Shown in pieces: positions 34,300-45,188 of a stretch of DNA of 64,000 nucleotides. Under the pieces are notes generated by a model, which made no database searches, had not been told where the DNA came from, and was given only the letters and a program-made list of their open reading frames with translations. Numbering within the stretch: the first letter of the stretch is position 1; each line of letters opens with the position of its first letter. The position numbers were made by a program, and so were the translations under genes. Source of the DNA: Scolanthus callimorphus (lineage: Eukaryota; Cnidaria; Anthozoa; Actiniaria; Edwardsiidae); the NCBI GenBank assembly GCA_033964015.1, contig JAWWUD010000107.1:1-64000 (forward strand), given 5' to 3'.

Positions 34300-35607
34300 A
34301 AATAATGCAGAACATTCCTGGAATTCCTGCACCAACAAGAAAATCCAATTTGGGGTACACTATGCCGTACTATTGTAACATCACCAATATTTGATGAAGC
34401 AGGACATTTTTAATTTAAAAGCTTTGTGAGACAAATGTTGTGTAGGTACTGGTACAAAGTGAACGCTTATATCATGAAAGAATTTATACTATGAAGTGCT
34501 ATTAGGACAAGTAAATATTATTTCTATAACAGGGTGGCAAGTTCCTATGTTTGTCCAAAACCTTTTAAGCCTTTGACTGCAAAAGTACGTCTAATCCAGT
34601 CAATTTTGCCCCAAAACTTGCTACGTTTCCAGTAATCCTACGAGCCTGAGCCGTAACCAATAGGCCGCTTGCGTAAACTGGGTCACGTGACCCCAACTAC
34701 CTCTTAACAAGATGTTTTGTCAAAATCTATTCCAGAAATACAAAGAACCAATTGAGATTAGTCAGAAACTGAAGTTTCAGTATAAAATCTCTAACCTGTA
34801 GCAAATGGCAGTGAGTTGAATTTTCAAGATTTTACAAAGAATGTATTTGATTTGGATTACGTGACCCAGTTAGTGCAAGTGGCCTATTACGACCCCAATT
34901 TGCCACTTAGTACCAAATGTGGACACTGCTCTCTTCAAGCATAATTTTGAATAGACCTCTCTCATTTCCTATTTTGTATCCATATCTTTCTATTTTTTAA
35001 ACCACCCTACCGCTTGACACCCTGCTATAATCATATGATTTTCAGATGCCTAAGTAGCTCTAAAGCAGTATACATGTATGACGATAATCAAGAACCTCGT
35101 TGGTTTGTCAAACTGGTGACAGGCTTTCAAGGGCGCCCAACGAGAAACCAGCCGGCGCCAAACATCCTGAAATAGTACTGTTATGTGTATTTGAACAACG
35201 ACTGTCAAGGGTATATTCTATTCCCTAACGTTTTTCAACTGTTCGGATTTCCAAGCTAAGAGTCTTGAAAATGTCGAACACACTTCAGTACTTGAGTGTG
35301 CCGAAAGAAGTGATTTTCAGGTCCTGATTGCTGATAATGACATTTTAGGAAGGTTTCCACACCTGGAAACTAGCGACTGAGACCGTTTGCGATCCTGCGA
35401 TCGCAAGGGATCGTAAGGGCTGGATCGTAATCGCAGCGACGCAAGCGCAAGTCAAAAATCAACATTAATTAGCTTCCTTGCGCTTGCGTGCGCTTGATTT
35501 ACACAAGACGCAAGCGCAGGAGAGCGTCAAGCGACCCAAGATCAACTCTCTCCCGTGATGGCCTTTCTAAGTGCCCATTCAGCGCTATCGCAAATAGGAA
35601 TGGTGTA
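34300..35607. other. NUTF2 3' flank, no further gene seen
   Basis: Apart from the MITE at 34659-34889, it contains a GATCG-rich stretch (35385-35530: GCGATCCTGCGATCGCAAGG, repeated CAAGCGCAAG/CTTGCGCTTGCG) that looks like an old foldback, and a hairpin around 35278 (ACACACTTCAGTACTTGAGTGTG). No coding exon recognised. Confidence 0.5.
34659..34889. mobile_element. Foldback MITE downstream of NUTF2 (GGGTCACGTGACCC family)
   Basis: AATAGGCCGCTTGCGTAAAC at the left and GTGCAAGTGGCCTATT at the right; ACTGGGTCACGTGACCC inside. It is an inverted-orientation copy of 54918-55155. Confidence 0.75.
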
Positions 35608-36430
35608 AAGGTAGCGAATATCAAATAGGAACGGAGCAAAGGTATCCCCTGCAGTACACCAGTAGTGCAATATCAAATAGGAGTGCAGCAAAGGTATCCC
35701 CTGCAGTACACCAGTAGTGCAATATCGAATAGGAGTGCAGCAAAGGTATCCCCTGCAGTACACCAGTAGTGCAATATCAAATAGGAGTGCAGCAAAGGTA
35801 TCCCCTGCAGTACACCAGTAGTGCAATATCAAATGGGAGTGCAGCAAAGGTATCCCCTGCAGTACACCAGTAGTGCAATATCGAATAGGAGTGCAGCAAA
35901 GGTATCCCCTGCAGTACACCAGTAGTGCAATATCAAATAAGAGTGCAGCAAAGGTATCCCCTGCAGTACACCAGTAGTGCAATATCAAATAAGAGTGCAG
36001 CAAAGGTATCCCCTGCAGTACACCAGTAGTGCAATATCAAACAGGAGTGCAGCAAAGGTATCCCCTGCAGTACACCAGTAGTGCAATATCAAACAGGAGT
36101 GCAGCAAAGGTATCCCCTGCAGTACACCAGTAGTGAAATATCAAATAAGAGTGCAGCAAAGGTATCCCCTGCAGTACACCAGTAGTGCAATATCAAACAG
36201 GAGTGCAGCAAAGGTATCCCCTGCAGTACACCAGTAGTGCAATATCAAACAGGAGTGCAGCAAAGGTATCCCCTGCAGTACACCAGTAGTGCAATATCAA
36301 ACAGGAGTGCAGCAAAGGTATCCCCTGCAGTACACCAGTAGTGCAATATCAAATAAGAGTGCAGCAAAGGTATCCCCTGCAGTACACCAGTAGTGAAATA
36401 TCAAATAGGATCGGAGCAAAGGTACCCCCT
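35608..36430. repeat. 52-bp tandem repeat, 15 copies
   Basis: TATCCCCTGCAG recurs at exactly 52-bp spacing from 35643 to 36371. Copies are nearly identical; the main variation is AATAGG/AATAAG/AACAGG. The ORF on the minus strand (35542-36003) exists because 3 x 52 nt reads through all frames and is not a gene. There is no CRISPR-like spacer variation. Confidence 0.92.
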
Positions 36431-37082
36431 GCAGGTAAAGGTATCCCTCCCCCCTTTCTCGGGAGATTTTCCCATAACATTTACTCTATTTGCTGCAGGA
36501 AATTTGACAATTTTCGTCCCATGTTTTCACTATCCCCCCCCCCCCCCCCCTTCTGAAATTCCGGGATCCGCCCCTGTCTGCTGCGAACTCTGCATGGCTA
36601 GCACATTAGGCATTCAGGATATCAGGTGATATCCTTTGTTATTGTTTTTGTTCGATATTAGAAGACGAATTACGTGTACAAATATTTAAATTAACATCTA
36701 AAAACAAAGTTTCAGATTTTTATTTGATTTGATTTTGATTCAATCGAGAAAATTGCTTTATATTCTCTAAATCAACCGATGGAAATGGATGCTTTCTCCG
36801 ACTTGGTATGTTGCTATGCTGTCGAAATTGCGGCTGACACAGGCTCTTTAATTTCTTGTCAGGGGCGTACCTCACTGCAAGCCAGTTACGATTTCAGTAA
36901 GATCTTTTTTTAATTAACTTTGATAAACGTCTGAAATGAAATGGCGCCTGGTTCGACATTAACCATTCAAGCAAAGCAGAGTTGAAAGCTATTTCTGGGA
37001 AGGCAATCAAACCCGATCGTGCAATTGATGCACACTAATCTGTAAAATATCTTAAAAGATGTTGTTAGTAGTACAGCGTTAC

Positions 37083-37519
37083 AGGGGCGTAGCCAGGATT
37101 TGCGAAAGGGGGGTCACATCTGTACAAATGTATGGTGCCCCTTTCCAGTTACGATTATTTTCTTAATGATTACTATATTTTTCTTCAAAAAAAAGGGGGA
37201 GTGGTCACAGACAGCCCAGGACCCCCCTGGCAACGCATAGGCCTTTCGTAGCGCCTTTTATCAGGATTATTCTATTGTTGATTATGTACGGACTGTTTTG
37301 TTTGTCAAGTTTGCTTGATATATTTTTTGCCTGTATCAGTTCAAACGACATTATCAGTTCAAACGACATTGTTTTGAACGAACAAAGAATGATTAGCACA
37401 GTCACGTCTACAAATGTATGGTGCCCCTTTCCAGCTTTCCGATTTTTTCTTAATGATTACTGCATTTTTCTTCTAAAAAGGGGATCACGGACAGCCCAGG
37501 ACCCCTTGGCTACGCCCCA
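37083..37519. mobile_element. MITE with GGGGCGTAGCCAGG ends
   Basis: Starts AGGGGCGTAGCCAGGATTT and ends CCTTGGCTACGCCCC. The internal unit ACAAATGTATGGTGCCCCTT is present twice (37125 and 37411), the second after an AT-rich insert. Related one-sided copies occur at 46697 and the foldback 48134-48360. Confidence 0.65.
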
Positions 37520-37568
37520 GTGTTATGTTCTTTTAGCTTGCAAAAACACCATCCTTCAGAATAATAGG

Positions 37569-37701
37569 TAGCAAGCGTTTCCGTGGGGTTTCAGGGGGCA
37601 TAGAAGCCTGAAGTTCGAGGTTTTTGATGATTTGGCCGCGCGCACGGAAACGAACTTCAGGCTTCTCTTCTCTGTCCCCTGAAACCCCACGGAACTTACT
37701 A
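37569..37701. mobile_element. 133-bp foldback MITE
   Basis: TAGCAAGCGTTTCCGTGGGG with TTTCAGGGG and AGAAGCCTGAAGTTCG, all mirrored in the right half, around a GGCCGCGCGC centre. Confidence 0.75.
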
Positions 37702-38835
37702 CGCAGGCTAAATAATAGGAGACTACTATCGCAAGAACAACAATTTGGTCAATTCGCGGATGCGGGCTTTTAAGCTAAAAGTGCCATGGAACCTCAGGAA
37801 TGCCCCTGCTGGGAGGGGTAAACATTTCCTAGCTTACATTGCTCTGTGCTTCTGTAAGTAATTCGTCATGACGTCCTCAAAAACTTATGCCACTGAAAGT
37901 TTAGCATTGTAGTCACGAAGAAAGAAATAAAAAAGGAAATCCATCTCGTTGTTTGGGAAATATTGATCGTGGTGATATTGATGATACTTTTAGTCAAGCG
38001 GTTCAGGGGCTTCCAATAGAGTTGAGCAGCCTGAGTTGAGGCAGGAGGGTGTCTTTTAAGAAGACCGGTTTTTTTCTCCAGTGACCAGCTTTTGCTCTAG
38101 TGAGCAGCGTTTTTAGAGTCGTTCTTGATCGTTTTTTTTTTTCTTACGCGTCGGTTTTCGGCCTATAAAGCCACTGTAATTTTGGGAGCAGCAGAATTTT
38201 TACTTTCTGGGTACCCTGTGTGTTGCGTTATGTTCTGTGACAGTAACATGCTTGGAAAGCCCCCAGCGAGGACCTTCAGAAGGAGGGATCGAGAGGGCTA
38301 GTTCCGAAGATAACTTCGGAAATCGTCGGAAAACAACATGGCGGCCTACGGTCCTCGCTACTTTACCACTATTTTGCTGATTTATATGGAGTGTGTTGGC
38401 TAAGAATCAAGGAGAACCAACTGAGATATTGCATTTATGTCCAATCGTTTATGTGTATAATTAAGATTTGCCAATTTGAGCCAGATTCATCAGCAGAAGG
38501 ATTTTACATGTATAAAGATAAAGCGACATCCGTCAAAAGGAGGTTTGTTAGAAAATGGCATCTTCCACAAGGAGGTTCTCACTTTTTAAATATCACCTTT
38601 CAAGGTAAAGATCCAACTTGAAAACCACGCTTTGCCTGATAAAGGGAGAGAGAGCAACTCTTATTACCGCTTTAAACCTTTGAAATGATTATTTCTACCC
38701 ATAATTTTGAGGAAAACTTTTTGTGCACAAGACTTTGCTTCGTGTTTTCATGAGCTGACAACTTCATATAACATCATACTTCATATTCTCGAGGCAACAA
38801 TTCAGGGTTAAAGTGCCTTATAATGTGAAAATCGC

Positions 38836-38984
38836 CGGGGGGGGACTCCCATATTTTGTGGCGGGGGTGCTTGTCAAACCTTTCAGGGTTTAAAATCAGG
38901 CCTCTGGTACCTTTTAGGGGGTAAAATTCAAAAACTTGCAATACCGTCGGTTGCAGCTACCCGTCTACACACACGTCAAAAACA
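38836..38984. mobile_element. Left half of a poly-G MITE truncated by the BEL element
   Basis: CCGGGGGGGGACTCCCATAT, CCTTTCAGGGTTTAAAATCA and GGTACCTTTTAGGGG match the left half of 45625-45930. The right half is missing; BEL sequence follows, and the DNA beyond the 3' LTR does not resume the MITE. Confidence 0.65.
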
Positions 38985-39157
38985 TGTTCTGTCGGCACGT
39001 GAAACTTCGAACAGAACAGTCAGTTGACGGACACCACCCCCCTCCGTAACGATTGTACAGAGCACATGTTTTAGTGGTTGTACTGAAATCCCATAAAAGA
39101 AAGTGTTGAGTTCTTTACAGCGGTGTTTCTCTTGGGCTTCGCACTTGGGATACAACA
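38985..39157 (+). repeat. 5' LTR of BEL element (anomalous first 25 bp)
   Basis: Shares about 148 bp without visible difference with the 3' LTR, but the segment before AACAGAACAG does not match the TGTTATGGCCC start of the 3' LTR. True LTR sequence may begin only at about 39009. Confidence 0.75.
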
Positions 39158-39281
39158 TTCTGGTCCTTCGAGGTGGTAATTTACCAGCAGTGAACAGTTA
39201 AGCGGTGAAAACAAGGTACATCGGTGGAAATAAATAAAGTTGTGCCTTCGTTTCGGTGTGTTTCGGTGACAGTGAAACAAC

Positions 39282-40541
39282 ATGGCGGCCATGTTGTCCG
39301 ATTACGACGAGCTCTCACTCGAAGATTTAAAAGAGGAATTGCAGGACAGAGGGATAATGAACACTGGTAAGAAAGAGGTCTTGATTAAAAGGTTAGTGAA
39401 GTCAGATCAGGCCCGAAAACAATCAGAGAAAAACGAAGCGTTGCTTTTGGAGTGACAAGAACTAACATTGAAGAGTGATGTTCAATCTTTGATTGCAACT
39501 GTGCACATGCTCACTAAAAGCAGTGACAATAAAGTGAAGCTCGAAGCTCGAGTAGAAAGATTAAGTGAGTTAAGAAAGGCTTGTCAAGATTTCAGAGACA
39601 AAAAAGTCAATCAAATAGGAGAAGATATGGTAACATCTGAAATAGCAAAATGGGGTCAAATTATGGAAGATATTGATCTCACAATAGATCTTGGTCGAGA
39701 TTATTATTCATCTGAGACCAAAAACAACCATAATGTTGAAGTAGAAGCGGGTAAAGTATTTATGTCTAACAGTAATCTCAAGCTACCCAAACTTGAATTA
39801 CCAACTTTTGATGGGGATATAATAAAGGGATGTTCTGAGTTTCCAACTTTCTGGGATCAGTTTGATGCATCAGTCCATTCAAATACCAAGGTACCCCCAG
39901 TCCAGAAGTTTATTTACCTGCGTTCCCTGCTAGAAGGTAGTGCCTTGAAATCAATAGAGGGTTTTGAGGTTACAGGAGCCAATTACCAGCCAGCGATAGA
40001 ATGTTTAAAGAACAGATATGGGAAAAGGCGTGTAGTTGTGTCATCACTAGTGAAAACTATGACCAACTTGGGTAAAGCTAATTCAGATGCTAAGTCCCTT
40101 AGAGATTTGCATGATGTCTTGAAAAATAAAACCCGTTCATTGGAGGCACTTGGTGAGAATCCCGTGAACCACAGTTGTATACTACTGCCCATATTTGAGA
40201 CAAAGCTGCCTTCAGACCTGCTCGAAAAGTGGGAATTGGAACTTGTAGACATTTCTGAAGAGAGCATTGATCTCGATTTATTTTTCAAGTTTCTAAACCA
40301 ACAAGTAGCTGCTAAAGAGGCAAAGGAAAAAAATTCTAACCCAAGTCAGAATGTAAACAAAGGGAAACAGGACAAAAAGGGTTGGGTCACGAGAAAGTTT
40401 CAACAGCTACTGCATTGCTCGGTGAGACATCAAGCGGTCTGTGGAATTTGTAAGGCAAATCATGAAGTGTCAGATTGTCCCATGCTTCATTCAAAATCAG
40501 GAAATGAGCGATGGAATTTGGTACAAGAATTAATTGTTTGA
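39282..40541 (+). pseudogene. BEL Gag with N-terminal SAP-like motif, one in-frame stop
   Basis: The ATG at 39282 (in AACATGGCGG) begins a frame whose first 45 residues contain LSLEDLKEELQDRGIMNTGK followed by KEVLIKRL. This fits the SAP (helix-extended loop-helix) DNA-binding motif. A single TGA at 39453-39455 interrupts the frame; the same frame continues open to 40541. Then follow charged helical segments, the BEL Gag core (LPKLELPTFDGD, FWDQFDASVHSN, KFIYLRSLLEG, LKNRYGKRRVV) and a zinc knuckle CGICKANHEVSDCPM. The frame is lost after WNLVQELIV; the continuation is in the frame starting at 40511. Role: capsid formation and RNA packaging. Confidence 0.8.
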
Positions 40542-41131
40542 GACCAACATCTCACAAGCACTTCTCAAAAATTTGTAGAAAACCCAAATGTTCGGTGGTG
40601 GGTTGTGGCAGAAAGCACCACAAGCTATTACATGGTATTCCAAAAAAGGGTTCCCCTTTGACCCCACCTCCTACACCTACACCCCGTGCGCCTGCGCCCA
40701 TAGCCCAAGCGACCACACCCATTCCCCGAGTGCCTGCACTTATATCACAAGTACCTACACCCATGATCCAGGGAGGTTACCCAGCACACCAAGCACCTGC
40801 ACCCATGCCAGTATACACACCCCAGGTTCCTACCACTAGTACCCAGGCCCCAAGTTACCCTGCCAGTCACACCATGAGTGGTTTGGCAGCCAGTAAGACT
40901 GTAAGGGACACCCTTTTACAGACAGCCGTAGCAAAAATGTCTGTCGGTGGGGAGGAGATGTTAGTGCGTTGTTTACTGGACAGTGGTAGTCAGCGGTCAT
41001 ACATAAGAAAGAACATTGTAGAATCCATGGGTATGACGGGTCCCACAGAAACATTGAGTGTAACTACATTGGGAGGGCAAACAAGTGAGTCGAAGAAGTT
41101 ACAAAGGGTTCAGTTTTCCTGTCTTCCGTGA
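40511..41131 (+). pseudogene. BEL Gag C-terminus and retropepsin-like protease start, frameshifted
   Basis: This frame overlaps the end of the upstream Gag frame. It gives a second Cys/His cluster (KICRKPKCSVVGCGRKHHKLL), a Pro/Ala/Thr repeat linker (TPTPRAPAPIAQ-like), and then the protease active-site region VRCLLDSGSQRSYI (Asp-Ser-Gly). It ends at 41131, again in the wrong frame for the following Pol. The first ATG is not a natural start. Two frame changes in an element with apparently identical LTR copies suggest recent damage or assembly indels. Confidence 0.75.
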
Positions 41132-44100
41132 GAGGGGAGGGTAATAAGGTCATAGAGATGGAAGCGCTAGCTATATCAAAGATTTGTAATCCATTGGCAC
41201 CCGTGAAACTGAATATGCCGGATCCAATTTTACGCGGATTAGTCTTGGCGGATAACTATCCTAGAGAATCTGTGCATGTTGACATTCTTATCGGCATGGA
41301 TTATTACTATGAATTTGTTACAGGATCGGTTACTCGTCTAGGCGAAGAGTCCTTCGTTGCAGTGGAGTCACATCTCGGTTGGATACTGACTGGCCCAATG
41401 GCAGGTTCATCACAGCACACAACAACCATGCTAGCTATCAGTGACAATGGAGAGATTCTTGAGTGTCTGAGAAGTTTCTGGGAACTAGAATCGATTGGAA
41501 TCAAGGAGAAAGAAGAACCGGTCATGTCTAGGAGTGAAGAGCTGGCAGTTGAGACATTTAATCGAGAACTGAAATTTGATGGTCATAACTATGAAGTACC
41601 GTTGCCATGGAAAGAGCAGCACCCCAAACTGAAAAACAACTATCATCAAGCAGTGAAACGTCTAGAAGGTATCGAGAGAAGGATAAGCCGTGACCCAGCG
41701 AAAGCAGAAGCCTACCAAGAGGCAATAAGCCAGTACGTCGAGAAAGGGTATGCAGAGCTGGTAGACACCGCAAAGCCAACAGAAGACGGCAAGTGTAGAT
41801 ATCTATCCCATCACGCAGTGTTCAAAGATACAGGTACAACAAAGTGTAAAGTCGTTTTTAACGCGTCCGAAAAGGGAAAAAATGGTGCGTCCCTTAACGA
41901 TTGTGTACTACAAGGTCCCGCTCTACAACCGAATCTAGCATCAGTACTCATACGTTTTCGCACCCACAGAGTTGGAATAATGGCCGACGTCGAGAAGATG
42001 TTTTTGCAAGTCAAGATTGCAAAAGGAGATCGTGATGTTCATCGTTATCTGTGGAGAGATTTTAAAGCAGAAGAGCCACCGAAGATTTATAGAATGCAGA
42101 GATTGACATTCGGTGTAAACTCTAGTCCGTTTCTTGCTATCGCTGTAGTTCATGCTCATGCTAAGAAGTTTATTTCGAGATTTCCCAGAGCAGCAACCGA
42201 AATCCTGACTAACATGTATGTGGATGACTGTTTGACCGGTGCGGAAGATGCGGAGTCTGCGTGTAAACTGCAACAGGAACTGACGGAAGTCATGAGCACG
42301 GCAGCATTTAACCTCACGAAGTGGGCAAGCAATTCAGAGCTTGTGATGAGTAACACGGAACCAGAGAAGAGATCGGCGTCACTAATAGAATTCGAGTCGA
42401 GCAGCCCATTGAAAGCGCTAGGAGTATCATGGGACACAGCAAGTGACACTTTCTGCTTCGTCGAACCAAAAGGTATCATCGCCTCCGAGGAAGAGTTGAC
42501 TAAGAGAACTGTTTTGAGTTTAGCGTCGAAAGTATTCGATCCCTTAGGACTTATCACGCCCTTCACAATCAGGGCAAAGATTCTCCTCCAAGAATTATGG
42601 CGAAGAGGGCTTGAATGGGATGATCCACTAGAAGAGGACCTTGAGAAACAATGGTCTCAGTGGAAGACGGAGTTATCGGATGTTAAGGAAGTGAATATCC
42701 CGAGATGCTTTGGAGCAGGAATTACCCCAACATGCAGCGTGGAACTTCATGGATTCGGAGACGCTTCGCCTAAGGGATATGGAGCGGCAGTGTATATCCG
42801 CGTTACAAGTGCCGACGGGGAGATTTCATCTCAGTTGATAATGTCTAAATCGAAAGTCGCACCTATCAAGACGGTTTCGCTTCCAAGATTAGAGCTGCTA
42901 GCTGCAGTCATTAACGCAAGATTACTGAAGTTTGTCGCAGATGCGTTGCAAGTAAAGCTTGAGCGTGTAGTATGTTGGACAGATAGTATGGTAGCACTCG
43001 GTTGGATAAAGGGAGACAGTTCATCTTGGAAACCGTTCGTCGCAAATCGTGTAGTCGAGATACAGTCAACCTGGGATCCTTCGTGCTGGAAGTATTGCGC
43101 CAGTAAAGACAACCCAGCAGACCTGTTGACACGTGGCATTCAATGCAAGGATATGATCTCGAGTGATTTGTGGTGGAATGGTCCTGATTGGCTTAGAGAA
43201 AATCGCGAGGATGAACCAATTCAGTCGCATCCACAGGAAATGCCTAAGGATTGTGATGAGGAGAGAAGATCGACACACGCACATGTAAGTGTTACAGTTA
43301 AGCCATTAGTTGACGTTTCGCGATATGGTTCGTGGAAGAAGTTGATACGCGTAGTTGCTTACGTGAAGAGAGCAGTGGAAGTTTTCAAAAGGAAAAGCAA
43401 GGATCGTCACCGAGAGCTTTCAGTAGAAGAGTTACGGCAAGCAGAAATGATGTGTTGTAAGTGGGCACAGAGCGAAGCGTATTCAGAGGACTATGCTATG
43501 TTGAAAGCAAGTAAGTCTCTACCCAATACAAGCCGTTTGCTGAAGCTTGATCCGTACTATGATGACAAAGACGAGGTCATCAGAGTAGGTGGAAGATTAC
43601 AGTTTGCTGACGTTCCCGAAGAATACAAGCATCCAGTTATTATGCCACATGGACACCCAATAGTTGAAAGGTTGATAGAAGACATTCACCGGAAGACCTT
43701 ACATGCCGGTCCAGAGTTAGTACTTGCAAACTCAAGAGAACGTTTCTGGATAACCCAGGGAAGAAGGGAAGTGAAGCGAGTCTTAAGAAGATGTGTCACC
43801 TGTCAGAAGCAAAGGGTAGGACCATGCAGTCAGAAGATGGGTCCTCTACCTGAAGAAAGAGTATCTCCGTGTTTGCCATTTGTACATGTTGGTGTTGACT
43901 TTGCCGGTCCTCTGTACATAAAGGAAGGCAAGGACGTGTTTAAGACCTATGTGTGCTTATTCACCTGTGCGTCATCAAGAATGCTTCACTTGGAGCTTAC
44001 GAATGGTATGTCTGCGGATGAGTTTCTGCAAGCATTAACGCGTATGACGAGTCGTCGTGGTATTTGCGATACGATATGGTCTGATAACGCCAAGGCATTT

Positions 44101-44832
44101 AAAGCTGTAAGTACTGTATGGAAAGAGTTAGATCTAGATCGTGTCATAAGTGAAGCCGCGTCACGAGGAATCAAGTGGAAGTTTATAACAGAGCATTCAC
44201 CTTGGAGAGGAGGCTGGTGGGAGCGTTTTTGCAGAGCAGTCAAAGAGCCATTGCGGAAGGTTCTTGGCAGAGCGCTTCTTACGTTTGCAGAGCTTAACAC
44301 CCTTCTGATCGAGATTGAAGGAGTCATCAACTCCAGACCATTGACGCCAGTGAGTGATGACATACGAGATTTGACGCCAATTACGCCCGCGCACATTGGA
44401 ATTGGTCGAGCTCTTGGAACTTTGCCGGAAATCAAAGAGGATGAGATTGAAGTTTCGACTAAGAAGTTACTTGAGCGTTACTTGTATCTACAACGACTAT
44501 CAAACCATTATTGGAAGCGATGGAGACAGGAGTACCTACATCAGCTTACGGTCAGAAACAAGTGGCAGCAAGAATGTAAACCAATCCAAGTCGGTGATAT
44601 TGTTCTTGTTTCGGAAGACAAAGCGTCGCGTAAGACCTGGCCTCTTGCTCGAGTCGAGGAAACCTACACTGGACGAGATGGCAGAGTACGTACCGCAGCA
44701 GTGAGGACGGAGAAAGGAGTCCTGAAGAGACCTGTTCAGCGTCTACACAAGTTAGAGATAGATAGAGACACTGATCAGAACACTCCCAAATACGGTGGGG
44801 AGAAACAAAACTCAGTTTCCATTAGTTTGTAG
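41128..44832 (+). CDS. BEL/Pao Pol: protease end, RT, RNase H, integrase
   Basis: Open frame of 1234 codons. It begins with the remainder of the protease domain (HVDILIGMDYYYEFVTG, HLGWILTGP). RT blocks include ADVEKMFLQVKIAKGDRDV and the catalytic MYVDDCLTG (YVDD near residue 364). The Pao RNase H region starts around SVELHGFGDASPKGYGAAVY and includes LPRLELLAAVINARL and CWTDSMVALGWI. Integrase has the HHCC zinc domain (HRKTLHAG...CVTCQKQR), the core Asp in GVDFAGPLY and in WSDNAKAF, then HSPWRGGWWERF with the Glu-containing IEIEGVINSRPL. A C-terminal DUF5641-type domain (RQEYLHQL, QVGDIVLV) closes it. All catalytic residues are visible. Length is normal for the family; its start is inherited from the Gag frame, so the first Met is not biological. 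Confidence 0.92.
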   Translation: MRGEGNKVIEMEALAISKICNPLAPVKLNMPDPILRGLVLADNYPRESVHVDILIGMDYYYEFVTGSVTRLGEESFVAVESHLGWILTGPMAGSSQHTTTMLAISDNGEILECLRSFWELESIGIKEKEEPVMSRSEELAVETFNRELKFDGHNYEVPLPWKEQHPKLKNNYHQAVKRLEGIERRISRDPAKAEAYQEAISQYVEKGYAELVDTAKPTEDGKCRYLSHHAVFKDTGTTKCKVVFNASEKGKNGASLNDCVLQGPALQPNLASVLIRFRTHRVGIMADVEKMFLQVKIAKGDRDVHRYLWRDFKAEEPPKIYRMQRLTFGVNSSPFLAIAVVHAHAKKFISRFPRAATEILTNMYVDDCLTGAEDAESACKLQQELTEVMSTAAFNLTKWASNSELVMSNTEPEKRSASLIEFESSSPLKALGVSWDTASDTFCFVEPKGIIASEEELTKRTVLSLASKVFDPLGLITPFTIRAKILLQELWRRGLEWDDPLEEDLEKQWSQWKTELSDVKEVNIPRCFGAGITPTCSVELHGFGDASPKGYGAAVYIRVTSADGEISSQLIMSKSKVAPIKTVSLPRLELLAAVINARLLKFVADALQVKLERVVCWTDSMVALGWIKGDSSSWKPFVANRVVEIQSTWDPSCWKYCASKDNPADLLTRGIQCKDMISSDLWWNGPDWLRENREDEPIQSHPQEMPKDCDEERRSTHAHVSVTVKPLVDVSRYGSWKKLIRVVAYVKRAVEVFKRKSKDRHRELSVEELRQAEMMCCKWAQSEAYSEDYAMLKASKSLPNTSRLLKLDPYYDDKDEVIRVGGRLQFADVPEEYKHPVIMPHGHPIVERLIEDIHRKTLHAGPELVLANSRERFWITQGRREVKRVLRRCVTCQKQRVGPCSQKMGPLPEERVSPCLPFVHVGVDFAGPLYIKEGKDVFKTYVCLFTCASSRMLHLELTNGMSADEFLQALTRMTSRRGICDTIWSDNAKAFKAVSTVWKELDLDRVISEAASRGIKWKFITEHSPWRGGWWERFCRAVKEPLRKVLGRALLTFAELNTLLIEIEGVINSRPLTPVSDDIRDLTPITPAHIGIGRALGTLPEIKEDEIEVSTKKLLERYLYLQRLSNHYWKRWRQEYLHQLTVRNKWQQECKPIQVGDIVLVSEDKASRKTWPLARVEETYTGRDGRVRTAAVRTEKGVLKRPVQRLHKLEIDRDTDQNTPKYGGEKQNSVSISL

Positions 44833-44923
44833 ATGAAGGAAATGTAAAGACCGTTACGTCGGGACATAAGAAATAAGTAGTAGTACATTGTAATTGTCCT
44901 CGTATAGGCCAAGGTGGGGAGGA

Positions 44924-45098
44924 TGTTATGGCCCAACACAGGGGCCCCAGAACAGAACAGTCAGTTGACGGACACCACCCCCCTCCGTAACGATTGTACA
45001 GAGCACATGTTTTAGTGGTTGTACTGAAATCCCATAAAAGAAAGTGTTGAGTTCTTTACAGCGGTGTTTCTCTTGGGCTTCGCACTTGGGATACAACA
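44924..45098 (+). repeat. 3' LTR of BEL element
   Basis: Starts TGTTATGGCCCAACACAGG directly after the polypurine tract and ends ATACAACA; 175 bp. Confidence 0.85.
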
Positions 45099-45188
45099 GT
45101 TCTGCTGCTTGTCGTACAGCCTTCTTTTACATTGAAATCTAGACTTATTGTCAAAACACCGTCCTTATTGTCTACGAGGACTATATAA

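Larger units (their letters stand above)
36431..38836. other. Repeat-rich intergenic DNA
   Basis: Contains a poly-C tract at 36533-36550 next to CCGGGATCCGCCCCTG, the GGGGCGTAGCCAGG element at 37083-37519 and the foldback at 37569-37701. Near 38335 CAACATGGCGGCCTACGG opens a 21-codon frame (hydrophobic) without a good donor. The frame at 38391-38621 shows no motif. No gene can be supported. Confidence 0.45.
38985..45098 (+). mobile_element. BEL/Pao LTR retrotransposon
   Basis: LTRs at about 38985-39157 and 44924-45098. Gag, protease, RT, RNase H and integrase regions run in the usual BEL/Pao order. A purine tract AAGGTGGGGAGGA abuts the 3' LTR. The two LTRs look identical from AACAGAACAGTCAG to the terminal ATACAACA (about 148 bp), indicating recent insertion, but their first about 25 bp differ. 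No target duplication is visible (left AAACA, right GTTCT). The coding region is interrupted by one stop and two frame changes. Confidence 0.9.

Noticed and set aside
35542..36003. 153-codon minus-strand ORF with repeated peptide
   Set aside because: Produced by the 52-bp tandem repeat, which cycles through all three frames; no start context or homology.
35608..36430. CRISPR-like array
   Set aside because: There is no alternation of conserved repeats with unique spacers; the whole 52-bp unit repeats, and the DNA is eukaryotic.
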